NCBI GenBank assembly: GCA_024345305.1
Contig: BRON01000006.1
Coordinates: forward strand, 1,116,001-1,180,000
Direction of reading: 5' to 3'
Length of the DNA stretch: 64,000 nucleotides
DNA from: Mrakia gelida
Taxonomy: Eukaryota > Basidiomycota > Tremellomycetes > Cystofilobasidiales > Mrakiaceae
In this document: piece after piece, positions 8,901 to 18,600 of the stretch
How positions within the stretch are numbered: position 1 is the stretch's first letter
Layout: each line of letters begins with the position of its first letter
Notes under the pieces: generated by a model
Databases searched by the model: none
The model's input: the letters and a program-made list of their open reading frames with translations, nothing else
What the model was told of the DNA's origin: nothing
Program-made: the position numbers and the translations under genes

Positions 8901-10217
8901 TCGGAGGATCTCGATCTAGTTCAAGGAGACTTCAAGACGGCGTTCCTCACAGCCGACCTAGTGGAAACGGTCTTCATGGAACAGCCAACAGGGTACGAAC
9001 AAAAGGGAGCCGACAAGAAGAAACTCGTCGCGCATCTCCTCAAGGCCCTATACGGACTCAAACAATCGCCACTCGCGTTCTACAATCACTCCTCAAAGTT
9101 CTTTCAAACTCAACTCAATCTCCATCCACTCGAAGCGGACCCTTGTATCTACATAGGGCATAGGAAGGGACGACGGATCATGTTGGTCCAGTACGTTGAC
9201 GACTTCGTCGCCGCAGGAGACAAGGAGGATTTGGAATGGGTCATGACGGAGATCCAAAAGGAATTCAAGATCGACGACAGAGGAGACCTCAACCCAGGAA
9301 CCATCCTCGGAATCGACGTTACGAGGGACCGCAAGGCGGGGACAATGGACCTCAGCCAGAAACGATACGTTCAAACGGTCCTCGAACGATTCAACATGGT
9401 CGGCGCTAAACCAAACAAGGTTCCGATGGACGACTTTAGGCAACTGTCGGTCCAATCGGAGGATTCGGGATCAGAGAAGCTGGACGGAGTACCCTACCTC
9501 GAAGCGGTGGGATCGTTGATGTACCTCCAAGTCTGCACTCGACCGGACATCGCCTTCGCCGTCGGAGTTCTCAGCCGATTCAGCTCGGACCCAAGAAGGG
9601 TTCACTGGGGAGCAGTCAAGAAGGTCATGCGATACCTACAAGGATCAGCAGACACGTCGCTTCAACTTGGAGGACACTCGGACGCTCCAATCGCAGAACT
9701 ATGGACCGACTCCGACTACGCCGGAGACACGGAATCAAGACGATCAACAACAGGATTCGTCGTCAAGGTATTTGGATCCACAGTCATCTGGGCAAGTCGA
9801 CGCCAAAAGGCAATCAGTCTCTCTTCTCTTGAAGCAGAGTACATCGCTCTCTCCGCAGGATGCCGGAACCTCAGATGGGTCGCCAAGATCCTCGCTGAAC
9901 TCGGATACGACACCGGATCGATCCCAGTAAACGTAGACAACCAAGGAGCCATCGAAACAACCAAGAACGGTACTCACTCGGAGAAGACCAAGCACATCGA
10001 CGTCGCGTACAAATACGGACGAGAGGCCCAACAGAGAGGATTCATCAAGCTCAACTACTGTCCCACCGAGGACCTGCAGGCAGACATCCTCACCAAGGCT
10101 CTCGGAGTCGAAAAGCTCGAACGGTTCAAGAAATCGCTCAACATCCAGAAGGAACCCTCGCGCTTGGATCAGAAGACCAGCGGAGACATGGATGGAAACC
10201 CGCAGAGGGGGAAATGA
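5910..10217 (+). CDS. copia B1 gag-pol polyprotein, intact
   Basis: The ATG at 5910 opens 1435 codons without a stop. Gag comes first, with a CX2CX4HX4C zinc knuckle at residues 243-256 (CHQCNKVGHFKSEC). The aspartic protease has DSGASNH at about 324. The integrase follows: an H-H-C-C finger (HRRLGHAS ... CVPC) and catalytic D535 (HTDL), D598 (SDNGGEY) and E634 (KAERG). The reverse transcriptase has YVDD at 1095-1098. RNase H has WTDSDYAGD near 1265 and DNQGAIETTKNGTHSEKTKHID near the end. All core residues are present, so the protein could be active. Gag and pol are in one frame, unlike copia A, so the Gag:Pol ratio must be set by something other than frameshifting. A Glu-rich linker lies between integrase and reverse transcriptase. 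Confidence 0.95.
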   Translation: MSSNYSKKLDHKLFKLTALDGTNYETWSVRMEIAFGEAGIKPVVLGTKTRPNLTPEIMEKDTTGQEVVKQQNNVKDIEEWDHMDEFALHRIQMAVSDRELPRIRNCKHAKEAWDLLRKTHKVEGGAGEVMAIRRMRDLKMEEGEPVQEYIDEFQRIIDDMSALGLNIPDRMSTMFFLSGLPASLEQFIQHQTLQAQESKQELNPTAVATSLLIHVRTHESLKPTGTSSSKETALLVDKRTAKCHQCNKVGHFKSECWELNGGKPTGQGQGGKGRKFGKGKKENKGNWKDREEAHLVDYGLQAGSDIATSAQALFAQTKHGYIADSGASNHIVGDRERFVTYKAHNGTVTTANGSIVQILGIGSIHLQTTVKGSRKAFTISDVYHIPGFSNLISIGQLGNKGVETRFPSKGTTQTNKRCQFLRDGSLFMEGKEVSKNLYMLDVSDFKGVGSGGEDVALAATGVDKIEVLHRRLGHASISAMEELSRQKLLPTFTKKDIIGFKERICVPCVEGKQHRTPFPTSTTKTTSPLELVHTDLAGPMPIASAQGMRYMMTIWDDFSNYHWSFALKRKSETLATFITWRKREEKRTNHVVKRIRSDNGGEYTSKDYEFYLRDEGITKETTIPHTPQQNGKAERGMRTIEEKITCALRDARDLDGSYWAEAMNYATYTINRIPSSSVNSQTPYQAYYKRKPDLTAMRTFGALAYALNLQKIKHQPKSIKCIFLGYGDLNGKKAYRLQVHGDPKRSILHSRDVIFDETRGVHQTVELPGMGQAGIKEDHKEEEEEEKELEEDKGEEQHLLKSNQQDPVRETEARKPNPSRVKHSYTYEPIIDEPAVDLSGSYGRGQRNKKPFTGTGDSARFVQTDYDITDFISEDFAGHAQATQPKLEDLPPPSVPNTYGEAMASEHAYFWREAMDEEMVSMEGNGVFELTELPSGSKTVRGRWVYALKKGADGRITRFKARWVAKGFSQQEGVDYVETYAPVSKLNSLRIVLAITASEDLDLVQGDFKTAFLTADLVETVFMEQPTGYEQKGADKKKLVAHLLKALYGLKQSPLAFYNHSSKFFQTQLNLHPLEADPCIYIGHRKGRRIMLVQYVDDFVAAGDKEDLEWVMTEIQKEFKIDDRGDLNPGTILGIDVTRDRKAGTMDLSQKRYVQTVLERFNMVGAKPNKVPMDDFRQLSVQSEDSGSEKLDGVPYLEAVGSLMYLQVCTRPDIAFAVGVLSRFSSDPRRVHWGAVKKVMRYLQGSADTSLQLGGHSDAPIAELWTDSDYAGDTESRRSTTGFVVKVFGSTVIWASRRQKAISLSSLEAEYIALSAGCRNLRWVAKILAELGYDTGSIPVNVDNQGAIETTKNGTHSEKTKHIDVAYKYGREAQQRGFIKLNYCPTEDLQADILTKALGVEKLERFKKSLNIQKEPSRLDQKTSGDMDGNPQRGK

Positions 10218-10238
10218 AGGAAGGACTCTCAGCTCGTC

Positions 10239-10247
10239 GAGTGGGAG
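10239..10247 (+). other. polypurine tract of B1
   Basis: GAGTGGGAG abuts the 3' LTR. The same tract adjoins the 3' LTRs of A, B2 and B3 and, slightly changed, the relic at 29002. Confidence 0.6.
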
Positions 10248-10474
10248 TGTTGGAAGGTGGCGACTCGCAGAGAGATCTTACGTAGTAGCTTAGTAACGCG
10301 TCTCGTTCAGTCCCCTTGGTAGTAACCATTCTTCGTAAACAGCTTTGTAAGCTACCTTCAGATCACGTGACCATTTCCATAGTATATAAACCTTTCGAGT
10401 AGCTAGCTTTATACAACAAGCTTTGAACCACATCCTGCAGACATCCCTAAGCTCAAGTGGACGACCCAACAACA
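10248..10474 (+). repeat. 3' LTR of B1
   Basis: This 227-bp copy appears identical to the 5' LTR at 5637-5863. It is followed by GAAGG, which pairs with the flank of B2 at 20185-20189 (CCTTC on the plus strand) rather than with its own left flank. Confidence 0.95.
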
Positions 10475-10766
10475 GAAGGCCAGAGCTGTTCTTGAGGAAA
10501 GCTCTTCCGACTCGTCTATGGATGCGGACGAGGAGGAGAACGAGGGGGAGAAGGAGGAGGAGGAGGTGCTGAGTAGAGCGGTGGTTCGGGCTGTACCAAG
10601 GGCGGCGGGGGTGATGAAGCGGGTGGGGAGAGAGAAGAAGGACCTGTCGCGGTTTTGGACGTACAAGTGGGTTCCTCGGGAGGCGGATGAGACGATGGAA
10701 GAGACGACAGATGAGGGAGCTGGTGGTATGGTGGAGGTGATGGGACATCGTTTCAGGGCGAGATAG
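10475..10766 (+). pseudogene. C-terminal tail of the pogo-like transposase, displaced by inversion
   Basis: The frame starting at 10476 encodes about 96 residues: an acidic stretch rich in Glu and Asp, then a basic tail ending in a stop at 10764-10766. It has no start of its own. Joined to the minus-strand frame that ends at B2 (20185), it continues in frame through the shared GAAGG, so it is the missing end of the 20185-21512 gene. Alone, an acidic tail would not identify the gene; the assignment rests on the junction. Confidence 0.72.
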
Positions 10767-10922
10767 CTTCGTTGGGGGGAGGAAGGACAGCTGGGGAGCT
10801 TTGGGGCGACGTCGCTCTGCCTTCGACTTCTTTGACGTATTTTTTCTTACTTTCCGCTCATGGGATCATATATATACGTATTGCCTCTCTCCTCGTCCAG
10901 TCTCAGCCTGCAAAATGGAAAG

Positions 10923-11355
10923 GGGAAGCAATCATTGCGCTTCCAAAAGGACAAGGGTGCGTCGATTTTGGTTTCGAGACGAGCTCGTCGAGCTCATCAC
11001 CTTCTCATCTTGGAGGGACGTCGAGGGACGCGGTGTTGCTACTAGACGTTCGAGATAAGCGCGATTTTGTGCATCATGTACACAAGAATCCCTCAAAGTA
11101 TCAACACTTGGAAGAAGAGACAGAATGTGGACTCAGGAGGATTTTTACATTTAATTTTTCGAGAAAGCGAGCTCGGACGTAAGTCTTTCACGTATGCTCT
11201 GGCTTTTTCAACGCGTCTCTCGGGTCTCAGCTTTTGCTCGTAGCATCCATGTATACGTGTTCAATTATGAGCGAAAGATCGAAGCAAAAAGATGATTCTG
11301 CAGCGAGAACGAGGGGGTAGAAGTAAAATGGCCCGTTTCTGCGACAAGTTCTGTA
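10923..11355 (+). repeat. dispersed repeat R1, copy 1
   Basis: From GGGAAGCAATCATTGCG to CAAGTTCTGTAA this segment is a diverged inverted copy of 34681-35127, with matches over almost the whole length. Copy 2 carries an extra 18-bp direct repeat near one end. In both places R1 lies near pogo-like sequence, so it may be non-coding DNA of the same transposon family (inference). Confidence 0.75.
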
Positions 11356-13207
11356 ATGAAACGAGCACAATTCACCAAATGCAGCTTCCGCCTTCTCCTT
11401 CACAAACACCATCTTCTCCTTCGTTATATAGTTCCTCATCGTCCTTTTCGACGTAGCCGTACTGCTGCCAGTAACCGAAGATCTGCCGCCTTTCCAACCT
11501 CCAACGATCTTCTCCGACACTTTGACCTTCCCAACCTCCCACATCGACCTCGTTCTCGACGAGCAGTTTCCTCTCCTTCTCGAGTTCGGCGATGGCGAAG
11601 GGGATGAAAGCGGTGGAGTAGGTTGAGGAGAGGACGGAGAGGTGGTGGGCTAGATTGAAGGTTGCGAGGCTGAGGGCACCATGTTGGATGAGAAGGCCGA
11701 AGGGAGGAGAGGAGGGATTGAAGCTTCGCTAGTCGCTCCGCACTTCCACGACGTTCTCCTACCTGATCTGCTCAGAAGAAGGCGATCACTGCATCCGGTG
11801 GTATGCGAAGACCTATCACAGAGGCGAGGTTAAGGTCGAGGAGTCTACGAGAAAAGACTAGAAAATGGGGGTGTTGTCACCTCGCCCGAAGGAGGAGTAG
11901 GAGCAGGAGAGAGAGAAGACGGATCGAGGTGGAGTCGAAAATGTATCCCCGTCCGATCACAATCCGGGGCTTTATTTTCCTTAAAACCCCCATTCGCATA
12001 ATTTTTCTTTTTTGAAAAATTTATTTTCTGCCCCATTCGTAGAAAAGTGGAGTGGTCTCGTTTTCACGCCCAATGTCACCCAATTCAGGAGTAGAAACCA
12101 AAAAAAAGGTGAAATATGAATTCCGCCACCAGGGTTGAAGAGGTTCCATCGTGAGTATTGTAGACGGAGGGTTGGTTTGGCCACAGCAGGTAAAATTTCG
12201 AGCTGAAGATGGGGAGGGAGGGAGGAGGTGTTGGCGAGCTTCGTCTCCTTCCGAGCGAGCGAGTAGAGGTTCCGACTAGAGCTGAGAGAAGGGGGAGTTG
12301 GACTTTTGACGAGGCGTATGCGGTATAGAAGAAGGACCTGTCGGTCTCGATGCATCCTCGCGAGACTGTGGTGGACGTTGAGAGCTGTTCGACAACGCTG
12401 GCTGCCCTCTCTCTCTTTCGTGAGCTTTCGAGTCGAGCTCCCTCCTGCTTTCATCCAAACCGTCATTTTCTCCAATTTTCATCTGTGACCCCCTCTTCTC
12501 TGCCAAGGTCTCAGGTCCTCCAACGGATCATCTAGCACTGATTTCAACGAGATCGACTCCTTCACTCTCCAAGACGATTTCGCTCTGGTGACTTCTCGAC
12601 GTCCCTCCTCCTCGTCGTCTCCTCCCTTCTCTCGTTGCTCTTTCTCGCTCCACCTCTTTCTCGGCGGAATCGCTCAAGATGAGCTCATCCTTTTCTTTCC
12701 TTCCTCCTGCCTTCAGTTATCTCCTCGACCTTGCCTCCTCTCGGTTTCCAGAAAAAACAGCTCGCCTCCTCTCAACCACCATCTTCACTCCATTCCCTGC
12801 CCAGTATCTCCAGGAACCCCTCGCTCTCTCGTCGTTCCTGTTCTTGGAAAAGGGGCTAGATGACGGATGATAATTGCTTCTGTACGTTTGACGAGGAGGA
12901 GCGACGACGATGAAGGGTTGATGATGGTGAGGATGAAGATCGTTGGAAGTATTGATTGGGATGCGAGTTCGGGTAAGTGAAGGAGGATCGGTAGGATTGA
13001 GATTGGTGGTGGGAGGGAGGTGTCGCGAGGGAAGATCCCGCTGAGCTGCGAGGATTGAGGGCATGGCAACTCCCTTGTGTCCCCGAGAAGACCCCGCATC
13101 CTGATTCGAACCCAAAACTGCGGATGAATGAAGGCCTTCCGGAGGACAGGAAAGGGGCTAACTCCTGCTCCTTTGACCATTACTCCCTCCCTTCCTCAAT
13201 TCGGAAG
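11356..13207. other. stretch without a recognised gene
   Basis: It contains only short, low-complexity open stretches. One frame at 12679-12867 (about 62 codons from an ATG, Phe/Leu-rich) might be an exon, but nothing identifies it. An A/T-rich patch lies at 11960-12110. The whole stretch is inside the inverted segment between B1 and B2. Confidence 0.4.
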
Positions 13208-14012
13208 ATGACCGAGTCTCTACCTCCCTTCGATGTCTCAACATCACCCTCTACTTCTTCCGCTCCTTTCGCAACCCCAAAATCACCCCTCGCCATCCTC
13301 CTCAATCTCTCGCTCCTCGCGATCCCATACTACCTTCTCTCCCTTCACCTCGGACTCAACCCTCGGAACCTCCCCTCTCCGCTCCCCTCTGGCTTCCTCA
13401 TCCTTTCCGTCTTCAGCATCATCCATCTGTGCATCCCTTTCATCACGCTCCTGTACGCTCCATCCACGCCTAAAGGTCGATACGGTGCCCAGTGGACAGC
13501 CTCCAACCTCAACCTCATCGCAGCGTTTGTGCTCGTCCTCCTGTTGTTGGCGAATGAGGTGTCTCTCTCGCAGTCTGCGAGAGAATCCTCCATTGCCCTC
13601 ACGGTCGTAGTATCCACCGCCTTGTTTGCAGCCGTCAACACTGGTGAGTTCTCACGTGCCTTATTCGGGATGGACGCAAGGGATGGACGCTGACCTCCCC
13701 CTGCACTCATTCATTCCTTCTCCTTCTTCTCTTCCCCCGGGCTTCTAGCTTTCAACACCTCGTCTGAATCACCCTGGCGTAGAGGCCCATCCCAGGAGGA
13801 AACGTTGAGGAAGCAGCTCAGGTTGGAACAGCTTAGAGCATCCGTCGATGCTGCTAAGGCTGGACGGAGGTCCATCGTCCTCGAGGACAAAGCGGTGAAC
13901 ACTGCCAAGAGCTCGGATGTGACAGGCTCAGGTGAGTTTGCACTTCTCCAACTCTCCTAGATATATCTTGCTTGCTGATGGACGCCGTTTTCACATTGCA
14001 GATGTCTCCTAG
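13208..14012 (+). CDS. small multi-pass membrane protein, unrecognised family (three exons)
   Basis: Exons 13208-13643, 13749-13931 and 14002-14012 join to 209 codons and a TAG. Introns are GTGAGT...TTCTAG and GTGAGT...TTGCAG, 105 and 70 bp. The N-terminal Ser/Thr/Pro-rich segment is followed by four hydrophobic stretches, at about residues 29-45, 60-83, 98-112 and 125-140. The C-terminal 65 residues are charged and look cytosolic or helical (Gln/Glu/Lys/Arg-rich). No catalytic motif or family was recognised. The last exon holds only three codons and part of a fourth. The gene ends 66 bp before copia A and was carried, intact, inside the inverted segment, so its present orientation is the reverse of the ancestral one. 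Confidence 0.72.
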
Positions 14013-14078
14013 GAGTTGGGGTCAGCGAGGCAAGCCGGGGGATAAAAGACACAGGGAGATGCCGGGGGAGGTGCTGTC

Positions 14079-14280
14079 TGTTGAATATGTTGATTACGGC
14101 GTCGAGATTACTGTTCATATTTGCTTAATACTCTCCATCGCCTCCACGTTTCACTTCCACGTAGTTCCACTTAGTTACACGTCGCTCTTTCTTTTAGACC
14201 TAAAGACCTTTCATCTTCACACCTGAAGTTGATACAATATCTTGCACAACCCCAACTTCCCAGGACCGGAAGTTTCAACA
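14079..14280 (+). repeat. 5' LTR of copia A
   Basis: It runs TGTTGAATATG...GAAGTTTCAACA, 202 bp, and differs from the 3' LTR at 1466-1666 by a few substitutions and a one-base length change. Confidence 0.92.
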
Positions 14281-14327
14281 CGTTATCAGCACCACTCGCT
14301 CGCTACAGCACGATCATCCCATCCGAC

Positions 14328-14887
14328 ATGTCGACCAACGAGCGAAACATCAGGCTCTTCAAGCTCGACCCGCTGGACAGCCGAAACTACGCAACATGGT
14401 CAATCAGGATGCAGATCGCTCTCGCAGAGACCAAGTACAAGTCACTCGTCCTCGGTACGGAAGTCTTCCCAGTCCCCGCACCAGCCGAAACAGGAGCAGC
14501 ACTCAAGACGAGGCAAGAGGAATGGAACGAACGAAAAGAGTTCGCCCTCCACCGGATTCAGATGGCCGTCACGGACCGGGAACTCATGCGTGTCGCAGCG
14601 TGCGCGAACGCGAAAGACGCCTGGGACATTCTCAAGACGGCACATCGAGTCGACGGAGCGGCAGGGAAGATGATGGTCCAAAGGAAGCTTAGGGACCTCC
14701 GGATGGAGGAGGGCTCGTCAGCTCAGTCGTACATCGAACAGTTCGAGGACATCGTCGCCGAAGCCACTATCCTCGACATGGACATCATCAAGACGCCGGA
14801 GCAACTCGCCCTCCAGTTCCTCGCAGGTCTCCCCAAATCCCTGGAGAACTTCTCCGACATCATCTCCCTCAACTCCCAAGAGTCCGG
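14328..14887 (+). pseudogene. copia A gag, N-terminal part, truncated by insertion
   Basis: The ATG at 14328 opens a frame homologous to the first 190 or so residues of family B gag. The LFKL...WSIRMQIAL block, the FALHRIQMAV block and the FLAGLPKSLE block are all recognisable. The frame is sound up to the codons for NSQESG, where the short-TIR element enters at CCGG; the reading then ends at a stop 7 codons on (14904-14906). The continuation KELTP... is at 5256 on the minus strand. Confidence 0.85.
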
Positions 14888-15346
14888 TGTGGGCGTTCTA
14901 CGGTAAAGTAAAGGTCTCTAGGTGGGGTTGTGGTGGGTAGCTCTATCGAGGTTCGTGGGAGGAACGACGCTGGCGAGTGCTCGTTGAGGTTTCAGCTCTT
15001 GGAGGCTTTGGGGTGGGCTGGGAGAAGGAAGGGAGGTCGGTGGAGAAGGGAAAACGAGAACTACTACTAGCGACTTGAGAACTACGCGAGGGAGAATGAG
15101 AACTACTACTGGGCGACTTGACGGCGAGACTGGTTCTGGAGAAGGGAAGATGAGAAAGGGAGACGAGAAGGGAAGCTGAGAAGTTGACCAATTCTGGGGT
15201 GAAAGTTGATCCATAGCAAGAAGGTCAAAACTAGCCCACTCTTTATACTAAATATGATCCGCAGTCCGAAGCACCGAAAAGAGGAACGAGGCTGGAGGGA
15301 GTAGCTAGCGAAAGGGAGGAAGGGCGGTGAGACACGACGCGAGACC
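14888..15346 (+). mobile_element. other part of the 830-bp short-TIR element
   Basis: It begins TGTGGGCGTT directly after CCGG. It contains two copies of a GAGAACTACTACT motif (about 15056 and 15098) and repeated GGAGAAGGGAA-type purine stretches, but no coding frame. It is cut at 15346 by B2. Its partner part is 5261-5636. Confidence 0.65.
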
Positions 15347-15573
15347 TGTTGTTGGGTCGTCCACTTGAGCTTAGGGATGTCTGCAGGATGTGGTTCAAAG
15401 CTTGTTGTATAAAGATAGCTACTCGAAAGGTTTATATACTATGGAAATGGTCACGTGATCTGAAGGTAGCTTACAAAGCTGTTTACGAAGAATGGTTACT
15501 ACCAAGGGGACTGAACGAGACGCGTTACTAAGCTACTACGTAAGATCTCTCTGCGAGTCGCCACCTTCCAACA
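15347..15573 (-). repeat. 3' LTR of B2
   Basis: A 227-bp LTR with one visible difference from its partner at 19958-20184 (AAAGATAGC here, AAAGCTAGC there, plus strand). Confidence 0.95.
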
Positions 15574-15603
15574 CTCCCACTCGACGAGCTGAGAGTCCTT
15601 CCT

Positions 15604-18600
15604 TCATTTCCCCCTCTGCGGGTTTCCATCCATGTCTCCGCTGGTCTTCTGATCCAAGCGCGAGGGTTCCTTCTGGATGTTGAGCGATTTCTTGAACCGT
15701 TCGAGCTTTTCGACTCCGAGAGCCTTGGTGAGGATGTCTGCCTGCAGGTCCTCGGTGGGACAGTAGTTGAGCTTGATGAATCCTCTCTGTTGGGCCTCTC
15801 GTCCGTATTTGTACGCGACGTCGATGTGCTTGGTCTTCTCCGAGTGAGTACCGTTCTTGGTTGTTTCGATGGCTCCTTGGTTGTCTACGTTTACTGGGAT
15901 CGATCCGGTGTCGTATCCGAGTTCAGCGAGGATCTTGGCGACCCATCTAAGGCTCCGGCATCCTGCGGAGAGAGCGATGTACTCTGCTTCAAGAGAAGAG
16001 AGACTGATTGCCTTTTGGCGTCGACTTGCCCAGATGACTGTGGATCCAAATACCTTGACGACGAATCCTGTTGTTGATCGTCTTGATTCCGTGTCTCCGG
16101 CGTAGTCGGAGTCGGTCCATAGTTCTGCGATTGGAGCGTCCGAGTGTCCTCCAAGTTGAAGCGACGTGTCTGCTGATCCTTGTAGGTATCGCATGACCTT
16201 CTTGACTGCTCCCCAGTGAACCCTTCGTGGGTCCGAACTGAATCGGCTGAGAACTCCGACGGCGAAGGCGATGTCCGGTCGAGTGCAGACTTGGAGGTAC
16301 ATCAACGATCCCACCGCTTCGAGGTAGGGTACTCCGTCCAGCTTCTCTGATCCCGAATCCTCCGATTGGACCGACAGTTGCCTAAAGTCGTCCATCGGAA
16401 CCTTGTTTGGTTTAGCGCCGACCATGTTGAATCGTTCGAGGACCGTTTGAACGTATCGTTTCTGGCTGAGGTCCATTGTCCCCGCCTTGCGGTCCCTCGT
16501 AACGTCGATTCCGAGGATGGTTCCTGGGTTGAGGTCTCCTCTGTCGTCGATCTTGAATTCCTTCTGGATCTCCGTCATGACCCACTCCAAATCCTCCTTG
16601 TCTCCTGCGGCGACGAAGTCGTCAACGTACTGGACCAGCATGATCCGTCGTCCCTTCCTATGCCCTATGTAGATGCAAGGGTCCGCTTCGAGTGGATGGA
16701 GATTGAGTTGAGTTTGAAAGAACTTTGAGGAGTGATTGTAGAACGCGAGTGGCGATTGTTTGAGTCCGTATAGGGCCTTGAGGAGATGCGCGACGAGTTT
16801 CTTCTTGTCGGCTCCCTTTTGTTCGTACCCTGTTGGCTGTTCCATGAAGACCGTTTCGACTAGGTCTGCTGTGAGGAACGCCGTCTTGAAGTCTCCTTGG
16901 ACTAGATCGAGATCCTCCGATGCTGCGATGGCGAGGACGATCCTGAGTGAGTTGAGCTTTGATACCGGTGCGTACGTCTCGACGTAGTCGACTCCTTCTT
17001 GCTGACTGAATCCCTTGGCGACCCATCTGGCTTTGAAGCGAGTAATCCTCCCGTCGGCTCCTTTCTTGAGCGCGTAAACCCAGCGACCTCTGACCGTTTT
17101 TGATCCTGAGGGTAGCTCCGTGAGTTCAAAGACTCCGTTCCCTTCCATCGACACCATCTCTTCGTCCATCGCTTCTCTCCAGAAGTATGCGTGCTCCGAC
17201 GCCATGGCTTCTCCGTATGTATTTGGGACGGAGGGTGGTGGAAGATCCTCGAGTTTGGGTTGCGTCGCTTGAGCGTGTCCGGCGAAGTCCTCCGAAATGA
17301 AGTCGGTGATGTCGTAGTCTGTCTGGACAAATCTTGCCGAGTCTCCTGTTCCTGTGAGAGGTTTCTTGTGCCGTTGACCTCGTCTGTAGCTCCCACTCAA
17401 ATCGACAGCCGGTTCATCGATGATGGGCTCGTAAGTGTAGGAGTGCTTGACGCGTGATGGGTTGGGTTTCCTTGCCTCGGTCTCCCTGACCGGGTCTTGT
17501 TGGTTGGACTTGAGTAGGTGCTGTTCCTCTCCTTTGTCCTCCTCTAGTTCCTTCTCTTCTTCTTCCTCCTCCTTGTGGTCCTCCTTGATTCCGGCTTGTC
17601 CCATTCCTGGTAGCTCCACCGTCTGGTGGACTCCACGTGTTTCGTCGAAGATAACGTCCCGAGAATGAAGGATCGACCGCTTGGGGTCTCCATGGACTTG
17701 AAGTCGATAGGCCTTCTTCCCGTTGAGATCGCCGTATCCGAGGAAGATGCACTTGATGCTCTTGGGTTGATGCTTGATCTTTTGAAGGTTGAGCGCGTAA
17801 GCGAGAGCTCCGAACGTCCGCATTGCAGTGAGGTCGGGCTTCCTTTTGTAGTAGGCTTGGTAGGGGGTTTGAGAGTTGACTGAGGATGAGGGAATGCGGT
17901 TGATTGTGTATGTGGCGTAGTTCATGGCTTCCGCCCAGTAGGATCCGTCGAGGTCCCTCGCGTCTCGTAGCGCGCAGGTGATCTTCTCCTCGATGGTTCG
18001 CATTCCTCGTTCGGCCTTGCCGTTTTGTTGCGGTGTGTGTGGGATAGTCGTTTCCTTGGTGATTCCTTCGTCCCGGAGATAGAACTCGTAGTCCTTCGAC
18101 GTGTATTCCCCACCGTTGTCTGACCTGATCCGTTTGACGACGTGATTGGTCCTTTTCTCCTCCCTTTTCCTCCAGGTGATGAATGTTGCCAGTGTTTCCG
18201 ACTTCCTCTTCAATGCGAACGACCAGTGGTAGTTGCTGAAGTCGTCCCAGATCGTCATCATGTAACGCATTCCTTGAGCCGAGGCGATTGGCATCGGTCC
18301 GGCGAGATCCGTGTGGACGAGTTCGAGAGGTGAAGTGGTTTTGGTGGTGGAGGTGGGGAATGGAGTTCGATGTTGTTTCCCTTCGACGCAAGGTACGCAG
18401 ATCCTTTCCTTGAATCCGATGATGTCCTTTTTGGTGAAGGTTGGTAGGAGCTTCTGACGAGACAACTCCTCCATGGCGGAGATAGAAGCGTGACCGAGCC
18501 GGCGATGAAGGACCTCGATCTTGTCGACTCCTGTTGCCGCGAGTGCTACGTCTTCTCCTCCTGAGCCGACTCCCTTGAAGTCGCTCACGTCCAGCATGTA

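Larger units (their letters stand above)
5637..10474 (+). mobile_element. Ty1/copia retrotransposon family B, copy B1 (full length, 4838 bp)
   Basis: It has 227-bp LTRs at 5637-5863 and 10248-10474, a primer-binding region straight after the left LTR, a purine tract before the right LTR, and one uninterrupted gag-pol frame. The two LTRs look identical, which indicates a young insertion. The 5-bp flanks differ (GGTCT left, GAAGG right), but each matches the opposite flank of B2. The element sits inside the nested short-TIR element in copia A. Confidence 0.96.
14079..15346 (+). mobile_element. Ty1/copia family A: 5' part (LTR, N-terminal gag, part of nested insert)
   Basis: It contains the 5' LTR (14079-14280), primer-binding bases identical to family B, and the N-terminal half of gag up to the CCGG at 14884-14887. 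After that come 459 bp of the nested short-TIR element. It ends at the 3' LTR of B2 with AGACC, the reverse complement of the GGTCT at the left of B1. The remainder of the element is 1466-5636. Confidence 0.9.

Noticed and set aside
6500..8919. Long overlapping frames inside the copia B coding region (for example a 415-codon frame at 7160-8407)
   Set aside because: They recur in the same place in all three copies and have Arg/Ser/Pro-biased composition without motifs. They are shadows of the gag-pol frame.
5637..10474. Swapped flanks of B1 and B2 as two failed integrations without target duplications
   Set aside because: Two independent non-duplicating insertions would not share each other's 5-mers, nor rejoin copia A and the pogo-like gene.
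1466..14280. GTTAG and GACAG as the target duplication of copia A
   Set aside because: Only three of five bases agree, so they cannot be claimed as a duplication. They could be decayed or altered by another event.
14888..15346. The 830-bp insert in copia A gag as an intron
   Set aside because: No AG at its end in the right place, inverted TGTGGG/CCCACA ends and a CCGG repeat on both sides. Retroelement RNAs also rarely keep introns.
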